Of a stretch of 64,000 nucleotides of DNA, positions 26,625 through 36,107 are shown one piece after another. Source of the DNA: Sphingomonas naasensis (GTDB lineage: Bacteria; Pseudomonadota; Alphaproteobacteria; Sphingomonadales; Sphingomonadaceae); NCBI RefSeq assembly GCF_004792695.1, contig NZ_SRXU01000006.1:1-64000 (forward strand), written 5' to 3'. The notes under the pieces are model-generated. The model had not been told where the DNA came from. It saw only the letters and a program-made list of their open reading frames with translations, and made no database searches. Every line of letters begins with the position of its first letter. Within the stretch, counting starts at the first letter, position 1. Both the position numbers and the translations under genes were made by a program.

Positions 26625-27769
26625 TATTTGCCCGACGCCGGCACCACGCCCTTGGGCGCAGACGCCAGACGCTTGATCAGATCGACCTCGGCCTGCCGAT
26701 AGGGCTTGCCGTCATAGTGCAGGATGTCGTGGAACCAGATCGTCGGCTCCTCGAAGGTATAGGGCTTCTTCCAGCTGTCCCACGGGAAGCGCGTCTGCAT
26801 CTTCCCGTCGACGAAACCCCAATTGTACATCGCGATGTTGTACTTCTTGCCGAGCGGCAGGCTGTTGTCGAACGTCGAGCCGTTGCCGCGCGCCATATAC
26901 TCCGTGCACCAGACCGGACGGCCATAGCTGAGCATCTGCTTGGCGCGCTTCTCGAAGGTCTCGGCCCAGCTGTAATCGTGGAAGCTGAGCACGTCGGACT
27001 CGCGCAGCTGGATCTTCTCGACCGCGTCGACGCGGTCGATGTCGTCCCAATGCTCGCCGATCCACACGCCCGAAGTGAGCGGCTGGATCGGGTTCGCGCT
27101 GCGCGCCGCGGCGAAGAAGCGCGGCAGCAGAAGCGCGACGTACTTGTTCTTGTCCGGCGTCGGCTTGTAGTTGCCGCCGCCACCGTTGTTCGGCTCGTTC
27201 CACACGTCCCAGCCGACGACGCGATCGTCGTTGGCGAAGGTGGTGACGACGTCCTTCACATAGGCTTCCAGCTTGCCATATTGCGACGCGTCCTTGAGGC
27301 GATCGGCGCCCGGCGACTGCACCGAGCCCGAATTGTGCACCCCCGGAATCGGCGGATGCTGCGGGCCGGCGACGGGATTGGGATCCCAGCAGCTGTCGAA
27401 GAAGATCCACAAGGTCTTGATCTTGTGCTTCGACGCGATCGTCATGAACTCGTCCATGCGGCGCTTGAGACCGGCGGCGTCGGTTTCCCAGAGCAAATGA
27501 TGCAGGTTCACCCGCATCACGTTCATGCCCATCGCCTCGGCCCAGCCCAGCTCGAGATCGATGCGCTGCGGATCCCAGGTCTCGGCCTGGAACATCTCGA
27601 GCTGGTTGATCGCGGTGGCCGGCGTGTAGTTGGCACCGACCTGCCAGGGCTGGGTCGCATGCCATTTATTGGCCTGCGCCTTGGTCCACTGGTCGCGCGC
27701 GCTGGCGGGCGAGACGCCTGCGACGAGGGCGAGCGCCGTCGCCGAGAGAAGCAAAGTACGACGAATCAT
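26624..27769 (-). CDS. Exported clan-A glycosidase (GH5-like cellulase fold)
   Basis: This 381-residue protein has signal peptide LLLSATALALVAGVSPASA and a (beta/alpha)8 barrel. The acid/base Glu is in VVGWDVWNEPNN and the nucleophile Glu in VWCTEYMARGNGSTF, the paired pattern of clan A families. Relatives are often labelled beta-xylanase or cellulase-like, but family and substrate are not certain. It belongs to the same minus-strand operon as GH43, the aldose epimerase and the dehydratase, pointing to an arabinose- or galactose-containing glycan. Confidence 0.8.
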   Translation of the reverse strand: MIRRTLLLSATALALVAGVSPASARDQWTKAQANKWHATQPWQVGANYTPATAINQLEMFQAETWDPQRIDLELGWAEAMGMNVMRVNLHHLLWETDAAGLKRRMDEFMTIASKHKIKTLWIFFDSCWDPNPVAGPQHPPIPGVHNSGSVQSPGADRLKDASQYGKLEAYVKDVVTTFANDDRVVGWDVWNEPNNGGGGNYKPTPDKNKYVALLLPRFFAAARSANPIQPLTSGVWIGEHWDDIDRVDAVEKIQLRESDVLSFHDYSWAETFEKRAKQMLSYGRPVWCTEYMARGNGSTFDNSLPLGKKYNIAMYNWGFVDGKMQTRFPWDSWKKPYTFEEPTIWFHDILHYDGKPYRQAEVDLIKRLASAPKGVVPASGK

Positions 27770-27785
27770 CTATTCTCTCCCCGGA

Positions 27786-28937
27786 TCAGCGCTTGGCCGC
27801 GGTCGCGCCGCTGCTGAACTTGTAGGTCATCACGTTGCGATAGGTCTGGCCGGGCTGGAGGCGCGCCTCGGGGAAGCCCTTCTGGTTGATCGCATCGGGG
27901 AAGATCTGCGGCTCCATCACGATCGCGTCGCCGCCGCGATAGATCTTCTTCGCCTTGCCCGAGAAGGTGCCGTTGAGGAAATTGCCCGAATAGAATTGCA
28001 GGCCGGGCTGGTTCGACCAAAGCTCGTAGCTGCGGCCCGAGGCCGGATCCTGGACGCGCGCCATCAGATGCTGGGTCGCGGTGACCTTGCTGCCGATCAC
28101 CCAATTGTGATCATAGCCGCGGCCATAGACGATCTGCTTGTCGCGGGCATCGCGGACGCGATCGTTGATCACGCGCGGCCGGGTGAAGTCGAACACCGTG
28201 CCGGCGACCGGGCGGAACTCGCCGGTCGGGATCAGCGTCTCGTTGACCGGGGTGTAGGTCTTGGCCGGGATGGTGACGACATGCCCCATCGCGCCGTTGG
28301 CCGCGCCCTCGCCCGAGAGATTCCAATAGGCGTGGTTGGAGATGTTGACGATCGTCTCCTTGTCGGTGGTCGCGGTGTACTCGATCGTCAGATTGTTGGC
28401 TTCGTCGAGCGAGTAGGTGGCGTCGACCGTGAGCGTGCCGGGATAGCCCTGATCGCCGTCGGGGCTGACATAGCGCAGCGTCACCGACGCGGTCGGGCCG
28501 TTCTTGACCGAGACGACTTCCCACAGCACCTTGTCGAAGCCCATCGAGCCGCCATGGAGCGAATTGGTGCTGTCGTTTAGCGGCGTCTGATACTGGTGGC
28601 CGTTCAGCGTGAAACGGCCGCCATCGATGCGATTGGCGAAGCGGCCGACGGTGGCGCCGATGAAGTTCGGGAATTTGAGATAGCCCTCCATGCTGTCATG
28701 GCCGAGCGCGATATCGGCCTTCTTGCCGGCGCGATCGGGCAGGACGAGCGACTGGATCGACGCGCCATAGGCGATGATGTTCGCCGAGACGCCGCGATTG
28801 TTGGTGAGCAGCACCGATTCGACCGTGCGGCCGTCGGGCAGCTTGCCGAAGCTGCCGCGCTTCGCGGTGGCGGCATCGGCGGCGGGGGCGGCGATTGCCA
28901 TGGCGGCGATTACTCCCAGCGCTATCATCGTCTTCAT
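27786..28937 (-). CDS. Exported aldose 1-epimerase (mutarotase)
   Basis: This 383-residue GalM-family enzyme interconverts alpha and beta anomers of aldoses. The signal peptide ends near PAADAA. The catalytic His lies in NISNHAYWNLSG, and the Glu region in DAIVMEPQIFPDAIN. The substrate-site segment GRFANRIDGGRF is conserved. A periplasmic location suggests that sugars released by the neighbouring glycosidases are mutarotated before uptake. It lies 16 nt before the clan-A glycosidase gene. Confidence 0.92.
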   Translation of the reverse strand: MKTMIALGVIAAMAIAAPAADAATAKRGSFGKLPDGRTVESVLLTNNRGVSANIIAYGASIQSLVLPDRAGKKADIALGHDSMEGYLKFPNFIGATVGRFANRIDGGRFTLNGHQYQTPLNDSTNSLHGGSMGFDKVLWEVVSVKNGPTASVTLRYVSPDGDQGYPGTLTVDATYSLDEANNLTIEYTATTDKETIVNISNHAYWNLSGEGAANGAMGHVVTIPAKTYTPVNETLIPTGEFRPVAGTVFDFTRPRVINDRVRDARDKQIVYGRGYDHNWVIGSKVTATQHLMARVQDPASGRSYELWSNQPGLQFYSGNFLNGTFSGKAKKIYRGGDAIVMEPQIFPDAINQKGFPEARLQPGQTYRNVMTYKFSSGATAAKR

Positions 28938-28967
28938 TGTCTCTCTCTCCTCCCAAGCTTGTTCTGA

Positions 28968-30773
28968 TTAATGGCTGTCGCGCGGAATGCCGCGGGTCTG
29001 GGCAATGCGCTGGAACTTGACGGCATCCTCGAACACCGCGCCCGTATCGAACTGGCCGACGAGCTTGCGGTGGATCTCCTGCCACGGCGTCTGCGCTTCG
29101 GGCACATAATCGATGTCGAGCGCCGCGCGCCGGCGGGCGAGCTCGGCATCGTCGACCAGCACGTCGGCCGTGCGCTTGTTGAGATCGATGCGGATCCGGT
29201 CGCCGGTCTGGACGAGCGCGAGCCCGCCGCCGACCGCTGCCTCGGGCGCGGCGTTGAGGATCGACGGCGAGCCGCTGGTGCCCGACTGGCGGCCATCGCC
29301 GAGGCACGGCAGCGCATGGACGCCGGCGCGGATCAACGCGACGGGCGGGCGCATGTTGACCACCTCGGCGCCGCCCGGATAGCCGACCGGCCCCGCCCCG
29401 CGCATGATCAGGATCGTGTTCTCGTCGATGCCGAGCGCCGGATCGTCGATACGGTGGTGATAATCCTCGGGCCCGTCGAACACGACTGCCTTGCCCTCGA
29501 AAGCATCGGGGTCGCCCGGCTTCGAGAGATAGCGCGCGCGGAACTCGTCCGAGATCACGCTGAGCTTCATCACGGCATTGTCGAACAGATTGCCCGACAG
29601 GACCGTAAGGCCCGCGGCAGGCTTCATCGGCGCGTCGAGCGGGAAGATCACGTCGGGATCCTCGCATTCGGCACCGCCGACATTGTCGGCAACCGTCCGG
29701 CCGTTGGCGGTGAGCGCGCTGCCGTCGATCATCCCGGCGCGGAGCAGCTGCCCCATCACCACCGGCACCCCGCCGGCGCGGTAGAAATCCTCACCGAGAT
29801 ATTTGCCGGCAGGCTGGAGATTGACCACCAGCGGCACATCGGCGCCATGTTCTTCCCAGTCGGCGAGGCTGAGCTCGACGCCGATATGGCGGGCGATCGC
29901 GTTCAGATGGATCGGCGCGTTGGTCGAACCGCCGATCGCCGAATTGACCCGGATCGCGTTGAGGAAGGCGGTGCGGGTCAGAATGTCCGACGGCTTGCGG
30001 TCGGCATGGACCATCTCGACGATCTGCAGACCGGTGCGATAGGCGTTCTCCTGCCGGTCGCGATAGGGCGCGGGGATCGCGGCCGAGCCGGGCAGCGACA
30101 TGCCGAGCGCCTCGCACAGCGAGTTCATCGTCGTCGCGGTGCCCATCGTGTTGCACCAGCCGGTCGACGGCGCCGACGAGGCGACGAGCTTGATGAAGCC
30201 CTGATAGTCGATCTCGCCCGCGGCGAGCATCTCGCGCGCCTTCCAGACGATCGTCCCCGAGCCGGTGCGCTCGCCCTTGAACCAGCCGTTGAGCATCGGG
30301 CCGACCGACAGCGCGATCGACGGGATGTTCACCGTGGCGGCGGCCATCAGGCAGGCGGGCGTGGTCTTGTCGCAGCCGATGGTGAAGACGACGCCGTCCA
30401 TCGGATAGCCGTAGACCGCCTCGACGAGGCTGAGATATTGCAGGTTGCGATCGAGCCCCGCGGTCGGGCGCTTGCCGGTCTCCTGGATCGGATGCGTGCC
30501 GAATTCGAGCGCGATGCCGCCGGCCTCGCGAATGCCTTCCTTGACGCGCTTGGCGAGCTCGAGATGGTGCCGGTTGCACGGCGCGAGATCGCTGCCGGTC
30601 TGGGCGATGCCGATGATCGGCTTGCCCGACTGGATCTCCTCGAGGCTGATGCCGAAATTGAGATAGCGCTCGACATAGAGCGCGGTCATGTCGGGATTGG
30701 CGGGGTTATCGAACCATGCACGCGACCGCAGGGGCGGACGACCGCCATTCGAACCAGATTCCGCGTCGCTCAT
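28968..30773 (-). CDS. IlvD/Edd-family sugar-acid dehydratase (L-arabinonate/D-galactonate or D-xylonate type)
   Basis: This 601-residue iron-sulfur dehydratase makes a 2-keto-3-deoxy sugar acid. The three cluster cysteines are in GSDLAPCNRHH, TIGCDKTTPACL and STGWCNTMGTA. It resembles the Caulobacter D-xylonate dehydratase XylD throughout, but its neighbours (arabinose/galactose dehydrogenase, dgoK, dgoA) favour L-arabinonate or D-galactonate. Some members of this family accept both. GGAGAGGTGA precedes the ATG. It is first gene of a minus-strand operon and divergent from the dehydrogenase. Confidence 0.88.
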   Translation of the reverse strand: MSDAESGSNGGRPPLRSRAWFDNPANPDMTALYVERYLNFGISLEEIQSGKPIIGIAQTGSDLAPCNRHHLELAKRVKEGIREAGGIALEFGTHPIQETGKRPTAGLDRNLQYLSLVEAVYGYPMDGVVFTIGCDKTTPACLMAAATVNIPSIALSVGPMLNGWFKGERTGSGTIVWKAREMLAAGEIDYQGFIKLVASSAPSTGWCNTMGTATTMNSLCEALGMSLPGSAAIPAPYRDRQENAYRTGLQIVEMVHADRKPSDILTRTAFLNAIRVNSAIGGSTNAPIHLNAIARHIGVELSLADWEEHGADVPLVVNLQPAGKYLGEDFYRAGGVPVVMGQLLRAGMIDGSALTANGRTVADNVGGAECEDPDVIFPLDAPMKPAAGLTVLSGNLFDNAVMKLSVISDEFRARYLSKPGDPDAFEGKAVVFDGPEDYHHRIDDPALGIDENTILIMRGAGPVGYPGGAEVVNMRPPVALIRAGVHALPCLGDGRQSGTSGSPSILNAAPEAAVGGGLALVQTGDRIRIDLNKRTADVLVDDAELARRRAALDIDYVPEAQTPWQEIHRKLVGQFDTGAVFEDAVKFQRIAQTRGIPRDSH

Positions 30774-30907
30774 TCACCTCTCCGGTGGGGGTAATGCTTT
30801 AACAGCGGCGCCGCTTTTTGTTGGCCCCGGCAGCGCCGTGCGGGCTTGATACCGGCAGTGCGCCGCAATAGGAAGAGCATATATATCTTATAAAAGGAAG
30901 TTTGAGG

Positions 30908-31846
30908 ATGGCGGAGAGCGGGACGCGGCGGATAAAGCTGGGATTGGTGGGGATCGGCAAGATCGCGCGCGACCAGCATCTCCCCGCGCTGGCGGCGGAC
31001 GGCCGATTCGAACTGGCGGCGACCGCGAGCCGCCACGCGACGCTCGACGGCGTGCCCGGCTATCACGACATCGGCACGATGATCGCGGGCGGGCACGATC
31101 TCGACGCGGTCTCGCTCTGCACTCCGCCCGACGGCCGTTACGAACAGGCGATCACCGCGATCGACGCAGGGCTTCACGTCATGCTCGAAAAGCCGCCGGC
31201 GACGACGCTGACCGAGATCGCCGCGCTCGCCGCGCGGGCCAGCGCGAAGGGCGTCGTGCTGTTCACCACTTGGCATTCGCGCGAGGCGGCCGGGGTCGAG
31301 CCCGCCAAGGCATGGCTGCAGGGCAAGCGCATCGACGCGGTGCGCATCACGTGGCGCGAGGACATTCGCCGCTGGCATCCCGGGCAGGAATGGATCCTCG
31401 CCGCGGGCGGCTTCGGCGTGTTCGATCCGGGCATCAACGCGCTGTCGATCGCGACCAAGATCCTGCCCGAGCCGATGCTGCTCAAATCGGCGTGGATGGA
31501 AGTGCCCGAAGGCCGCGCCTCGCCGCTCGCCGCCGAACTCGAGATGCGCAGCGGCAATGCCCGGGTCGACGTGGTGTTCGACTTTCTCCAGACCGGCCCG
31601 CAGACCTGGGACATCGAGATCGACACCGACGCCGGCACGCTGCGGCTCGGACTGGGCGGCAGCATCCTGCAGCTTCCCGGCGGCGAGGAGCAAAAGGCGC
31701 CCGACCGCGAATATCCACGGCTCTATGCGCGCTTCGCCGAGCTGGTCGCCTCGGGCGAGAGCGATGTCGACGTCCGCCCGCTGCAGATCGTCGCCGACGC
31801 CTTCATGATGGCCGAGCGCCGGGTGACCGCGCCCTTCGCTTTCTAG
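30908..31846 (+). CDS. L-arabinose/D-galactose 1-dehydrogenase (Gfo/Idh/MocA family)
   Basis: This 312-residue NAD(P)-dependent enzyme is very like the Azospirillum brasilense L-arabinose 1-dehydrogenase, an enzyme that also oxidises D-galactose. Shared phrases include GLVGIGKIARDQHLPAL, HVMLEKPPATTL, WREDIRRWHPGQEWI and FGVFDPGINALSI. The catalytic Lys is in EKPP. ATG 30908 is preferred over TTG 30902 because AGGAAG lies 7 nt upstream. It oxidises the sugar to its lactone, the first step before the divergent IlvD-type dehydratase. Confidence 0.9.
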   Translation: MAESGTRRIKLGLVGIGKIARDQHLPALAADGRFELAATASRHATLDGVPGYHDIGTMIAGGHDLDAVSLCTPPDGRYEQAITAIDAGLHVMLEKPPATTLTEIAALAARASAKGVVLFTTWHSREAAGVEPAKAWLQGKRIDAVRITWREDIRRWHPGQEWILAAGGFGVFDPGINALSIATKILPEPMLLKSAWMEVPEGRASPLAAELEMRSGNARVDVVFDFLQTGPQTWDIEIDTDAGTLRLGLGGSILQLPGGEEQKAPDREYPRLYARFAELVASGESDVDVRPLQIVADAFMMAERRVTAPFAF

Positions 31847-31930
31847 CCATTTTCGCGGGCCGGTCTCACAAGATTGCGCCGGCCCGCGGCGCGCGCCACG
31901 ATCCAAGATGCCGGGCGCGGCAACTCCCAT

Positions 31931-31944
31931 AGTGTGTCCACACT
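31931..31944 (+). promoter_or_regulatory. Perfect dyad upstream of TonB-dependent receptor 1
   Basis: AGTGTG-TC-CACACT, a 6-bp perfect inverted repeat, lies about 155 nt before the receptor start in a 253-nt intergenic region. It is a candidate regulator site. The binding protein is unknown. Confidence 0.4.
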
Positions 31945-31996
31945 GTGTCCTTCGCGCCACGCTGTCAGACTATTCGCGCGCGCCGTCTTATTGATA

Positions 31997-32006
31997 TGAT
32001 TAATCA
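31997..32006 (+). promoter_or_regulatory. AT-rich palindrome upstream of TonB-dependent receptor 1
   Basis: TGATTAATCA is a perfect 10-bp palindrome in the most AT-rich part of the intergenic region, about 95 nt before the receptor start. It is probably part of the promoter or an operator overlapping it. Confidence 0.35.
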
Positions 32007-32099
32007 CTTGTCAGTGTCCCGACGCGGCTGCTAGCCGCAACCTGACAGAGAGGCTCGCCAAGAGTCCTGCTCGGAATTCGCCAAGGGGAGGTACGCGCG

Positions 32100-34844
32100 A
32101 TGCGCCTGAAATCCATGATTCTTGCTTCTACTTCACTCGTCCTGCTGGCGGGGGCCGCACCGGCTTTCGCCCAGACCGACGCAACGACCGCCGCGCAGGA
32201 TGCCGCGGCCACCGCAGCCGACACCACGGCGCAGGAAGAAGACATCGTCGTCACCGGTCTGCGTCGCAGCCTCGAGACTTCGCAGCGGATCAAGCGCGAG
32301 TCCGAAGGCATCGTCGACGCGATCGTCGCCGAGGACATCGGCAAGCTGCCCGATACCTTCGCCTCGTCGGCGCTCCAGCGCGTTCCCGGCGTCAACGTCA
32401 CCCGCGGGGGCGGTGAATCGGCGGGCGTCACCGTCCGCGGTCTGCCCAATCTGACCACCACCTATAATGGCCGCGACATCTTCACCGCCGAAGGCCGCTA
32501 CGTGCAGATCCAGGACTTCCCCGCCGGCACCGTCGCCGCGCTGGAGGTCTACAAGTCGGGCATGGCGAACCAGATCGAAGGCGGCATCGCCGGCGCGGTC
32601 AACGTTCGCGGCCGCAAGCCGTTCGACTTTGACGGCTTCGAGCTGTCGGGCTCGCTCAACTATGTCCATTCGGAGCAGGCGCAGCGCGAAGCCCCGAACG
32701 GCAATTTGCTGATCAGCGATCGCTGGAACACCGGCATCGGCGAGATGGGCCTGCTGGTGAACGCTTCCTATGTCGGCATCGAGTTCCTCGATTCGACCCG
32801 CGAGCAGTCGCTGGTGATCGGCACGACCGACGCAGTCAACGCGCCGGGCAATGCCGGCCTGCGCTTCCCCGACGCACAGGGCAACTTCCTCGGCTATGGC
32901 AAGCGCTGGCGCCCGTCGGTCAACGCCGCCTTCCAGTGGAAGCCGACCCCCGAGCTCGAGATCTATGCCGACGGCTTGTTCCAGGGCTTCCGTTCGGAGG
33001 ATTACAATCGCTGGATGTTCATCCCGATCTTCGGCGGCATGACGCTGTCGAACATCGAGAAGATCCCCGGCACCAACCAGATCTCGTCGATGACCGTCAC
33101 CAACGCCGTCCGCCCGGACGGCTATGCCGGATCGTTCAACGGCCATACCGACACCTATCAGGGCGGCGGCGGCCTGATCTGGACGCGGGACCGGCTGCGG
33201 CTCTCGGCCGACGTCGCCTATACCCAGAGCGAGTATCACACCAGCGTGATGAACGTCGACTATGCGATGGCGAGCTCGCCGGTGCGCAATGTCGTGTTCG
33301 ACGCCGCGCATGACGGCGGCCCGACCCAGACCTTCGTCAACTTCAACATCAACGATCCCGCCAACTATATCAGCCGCGGCCTCTGGCAGGAGCGGCTGAA
33401 GGTCAACGGCAAGGACTGGCAGGCACGCACCGACCTGTCCTACGATCTCGACCTCGGCTTCCTGAAGCGGATCGACGTCGGCCTGCGCTACACCAACCGC
33501 AAGGCCGGCCGCGACCTCGGCAACCTCTACATCAACAACGAGGGCGCCCGCGTTCCGCTGACGTCGCTGCCCGGGCTCGACGTGCGTTCGACCCAGCCCG
33601 GCTTCCAGTTCAACAACGTCCAGCCGAACGTCTTCTTCGCCACGCCGACGCGCGACAGCATCCGTGACAGCATCACCGAGCTGCGCACGTTCTTCGGGGT
33701 GCCGGCTGGTATGCCTCCCTATAATCCGGCCGAAAATTTCCGCGCCAACGAGAAGACCTACACTGCCTATGGGCAGATCAAGTACGGCTTCGATCTCGGC
33801 GGTACGGTGGTGGACGGCCTGGTCGGTCTGCGCGCCGTCAAGACCAAGCTGAACATCGACGGCTTCTCGCGTGTCGAGGCAACCGGCGGCGCGGTCACGT
33901 TCCCGGCGATCAGCGCCGAGAGCGAATATACCGACTATCTGCCCAACGTCAGCGCGCGTATCGGCCTCACCGATAAGCTCCAGGCGCGTCTCGCCTTCAC
34001 CAAGACGCGTACCCGACCGAACTTCTTCGATCTTCGTCCGAACACCTCGCTGGGCCAGCCGGTCATCCTCGCGCCGGGCGACACCTGCCTCGATCCCGCG
34101 AACGCCAGCTCGGCAGTCTGCGTCGAGCGCCTGCGCCGCGGCGGTTCGGCCGGTAACCCCGACCTGAAGCCGCTGAGCTCGAAGAACTACGACGTGAGCC
34201 TCGAATATTATTTCTCGCGGACGGGCTCGGTCACGGCGGCGGTCTTCCGCCACGATGCCGAGGGCTTCCTCGCCACGGTTGACGATCGCAGCCAGGCTGG
34301 TCTGCGCATCGCGCGGCCGGTGAATCTCGGCAAGACCCGCCTGCAGGGCGCGGAAGTCACCTTCACCAGCTTCCTCGATATCGATGGGCTGCCCGAGTGG
34401 ATGAAGGGCTTCGGGCTCCAGGCCAACGGCACCTATATCGATGCCAAGGGCGATCTTCAGCCGAACTTCGCGGCAACGCTGAACAACGAGCAGCAGCCGT
34501 TCCCGGGTGTGTCGAAATGGTCGTACAACCTCGTCGCGCTCTACGAGAAGCCGCAATTCTCGGCGCGTCTCGCCTACAATTATCGCTCGAAGTTCGTGAA
34601 CTATTACAGCCTCGAAGCGCTGGATCCGACTGCGCACGCGATTACCGAGCGGGGCCGCGGCCAGGTCGACTTCTCGACCTCGATCACCCCGATCCCGAAC
34701 ATCACGCTGGCCTTCGACATCGTGAACGTGCTCGGCAATCCGCTCCAGCGCGATCGCGCCTACAATCTCGACGGCGACAGCTTTGCCCGGCAGATCCTGT
34801 ATCTCGAGCGCAGCTACTCGCTCGGCGTGCGCTTCCGCTTCTGA
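32100..34844 (+). CDS. TonB-dependent outer-membrane receptor 1
   Basis: This 914-residue outer-membrane importer has a signal peptide to about residue 24 (PAFAQ) and a TonB box DIVVTG at 48-53. The plug domain (about 65-180; IVAEDIGKLPDTFASSALQRV, GVTVRGLPN) is followed by a beta-barrel ending in the usual terminal Phe (VRFRF). The type is the large sphingomonad/caulobacter carbohydrate receptor. It sits between the arabinose/galactose dehydrogenase and GH105, so an arabinan, galactan or rhamnogalacturonan oligosaccharide is a likely cargo. AGGGGAGG lies upstream of the ATG, and a strong terminator follows. Confidence 0.94.
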   Translation: MRLKSMILASTSLVLLAGAAPAFAQTDATTAAQDAAATAADTTAQEEDIVVTGLRRSLETSQRIKRESEGIVDAIVAEDIGKLPDTFASSALQRVPGVNVTRGGGESAGVTVRGLPNLTTTYNGRDIFTAEGRYVQIQDFPAGTVAALEVYKSGMANQIEGGIAGAVNVRGRKPFDFDGFELSGSLNYVHSEQAQREAPNGNLLISDRWNTGIGEMGLLVNASYVGIEFLDSTREQSLVIGTTDAVNAPGNAGLRFPDAQGNFLGYGKRWRPSVNAAFQWKPTPELEIYADGLFQGFRSEDYNRWMFIPIFGGMTLSNIEKIPGTNQISSMTVTNAVRPDGYAGSFNGHTDTYQGGGGLIWTRDRLRLSADVAYTQSEYHTSVMNVDYAMASSPVRNVVFDAAHDGGPTQTFVNFNINDPANYISRGLWQERLKVNGKDWQARTDLSYDLDLGFLKRIDVGLRYTNRKAGRDLGNLYINNEGARVPLTSLPGLDVRSTQPGFQFNNVQPNVFFATPTRDSIRDSITELRTFFGVPAGMPPYNPAENFRANEKTYTAYGQIKYGFDLGGTVVDGLVGLRAVKTKLNIDGFSRVEATGGAVTFPAISAESEYTDYLPNVSARIGLTDKLQARLAFTKTRTRPNFFDLRPNTSLGQPVILAPGDTCLDPANASSAVCVERLRRGGSAGNPDLKPLSSKNYDVSLEYYFSRTGSVTAAVFRHDAEGFLATVDDRSQAGLRIARPVNLGKTRLQGAEVTFTSFLDIDGLPEWMKGFGLQANGTYIDAKGDLQPNFAATLNNEQQPFPGVSKWSYNLVALYEKPQFSARLAYNYRSKFVNYYSLEALDPTAHAITERGRGQVDFSTSITPIPNITLAFDIVNVLGNPLQRDRAYNLDGDSFARQILYLERSYSLGVRFRF

Positions 34845-34870
34845 GCGAAGTCCGCAGCAAGGCATGACGG

Positions 34871-34907
34871 AGGCCGGAGGACGCAAGTCCTCCGGCCTTC
34901 TTCTTTT
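34871..34907 (+). terminator. Intrinsic terminator after TonB-dependent receptor 1
   Basis: AGGCCGGAGGAC pairs perfectly over 12 bp with GTCCTCCGGCCT around a GCAA tetraloop, followed by TCTTCTTTT. It starts 26 nt after the stop codon and separates the receptor from the GH105 operon. Confidence 0.92.
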
Positions 34908-34949
34908 CAGGCCCGGCTTTGCTATGACCCCTCAAAAGAGGGGATCCGA

Positions 34950-36107
34950 ATGTCGCTGCGCACCGCATTGCTTCTGCTCGCCGCCGCCCTGGGCGCGCTG
35001 CCCGGCGCGGCGCTCGCCCAGGTGCCGGCGGACGCGCGCCCGCGCGCCGCGATCGACACGGCGACCAGCCTCGCACGCTGGCAGCTCGCGCGAATGCACG
35101 ACACCAGCCACATCTCCCGCGTCGGCGGTGAGACGGGCAACCCGCGCGCATGGGAGCAGGCGGCGTTCTGGGTCGGCATGACCGCACTCGCCGATCACGG
35201 CGCGCCGGCAGATATCGGCAAGGCGATCCTCGAGATGGGCGCCGCCAACCAGTGGCAGCCCGGCCGCCTGCCCTTCTTCGCCGACGATCACGCGATCACC
35301 CAAAGTTACCTCTGGGCGGCAGAGCACGGCGCCGGCGGGGCCCCGGTGCAGGCGGTGCGCCGCGTCTTCGACAACGTGATCGCCAACGCGCCCCGCGTCA
35401 CCCTCGCCTTCGTCGTGCCCGAGAAAGGCGGCTATGGCGCCACCGAATGCCTCGCGCGCTGGTGCTGGTGCGACGCGCTGTTCATGGCGCCGCCGGCGAT
35501 GCTCGAACTGTCGAACCAGACCGGCGATCGGCGCTACCGCGATTATGCGCTGCGCGAGATCTGGGCGACGACCAACTTCCTCTACGACCCCGCCGAACGG
35601 CTGTTCTACCGCGACAGCCGCTTCTTCGACCGCCGCGACACCAAGGGCCGGAAGATGTTCTGGAGCCGCGGCAATGGCTGGGTCCTCGCCGGGCTCGCGC
35701 GGATGATCCCGATGCTGGCCAAGGGCGATCCCGAGCGGAAGAAGCTCGAGGCGCTGTTCGTCGAGATGGCGGCGAGGGTGAAGGCAGTGCAGAAGCCCGA
35801 CGGCTATTGGGCCCCCTCGCTGCTCGCCGCCGAGGACTCGCCGCCCGAATCGAGCGGCACCGGCTTCTTCACCTATGCCCTCGCTTGGGGCGTGAAGGCG
35901 GGCCTCTTGCCCCGCGCCGAATATGTGCCGGCGATCCGCAAGGGCTGGTCGGCACTGGGCCGCGCGATCCAGCCCGACGGGCGGCTCGGCTATGTCCAGC
36001 AAGTCAGCGACCGTCCCGAGCAGGTGCTTGCCACCGATACCCAATATTATGGCGTCGGCGCCTTCCTGCTCGCCGCGAGCGCAGTCGCCGATCTGAAGCT
36101 CGATTGA
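34950..36107 (+). CDS. Exported unsaturated rhamnogalacturonyl/glucuronyl hydrolase (GH105)
   Basis: This 385-residue (alpha/alpha)6-barrel enzyme of the GH88/GH105 group removes the unsaturated uronic acid left at chain ends by polysaccharide lyases. The signal peptide ends near GAALAQ. Conserved parts include WCWCDALFMAPPAMLELS (catalytic Asp), FWSRGNGWVLAGLARMI and ESSGTGFFTYALAWGV. It overlaps the following BNR_4 gene by 1 nt (TGATG), so the two are probably a lyase/hydrolase pair. It differs from the second GH105 in the window by being exported. Confidence 0.92.
   Translation: MSLRTALLLLAAALGALPGAALAQVPADARPRAAIDTATSLARWQLARMHDTSHISRVGGETGNPRAWEQAAFWVGMTALADHGAPADIGKAILEMGAANQWQPGRLPFFADDHAITQSYLWAAEHGAGGAPVQAVRRVFDNVIANAPRVTLAFVVPEKGGYGATECLARWCWCDALFMAPPAMLELSNQTGDRRYRDYALREIWATTNFLYDPAERLFYRDSRFFDRRDTKGRKMFWSRGNGWVLAGLARMIPMLAKGDPERKKLEALFVEMAARVKAVQKPDGYWAPSLLAAEDSPPESSGTGFFTYALAWGVKAGLLPRAEYVPAIRKGWSALGRAIQPDGRLGYVQQVSDRPEQVLATDTQYYGVGAFLLAASAVADLKLD

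Noticed and set aside
32133..34886. A 917-codon open frame on the minus strand across TonB-dependent receptor 1
   Set aside because: It mirrors the receptor codons, is composed of low-complexity Arg/Glu/Ala/Asp runs and has no recognisable domain. The plus frame has a signal peptide, TonB box and terminal Phe. It is a shadow of high GC content.
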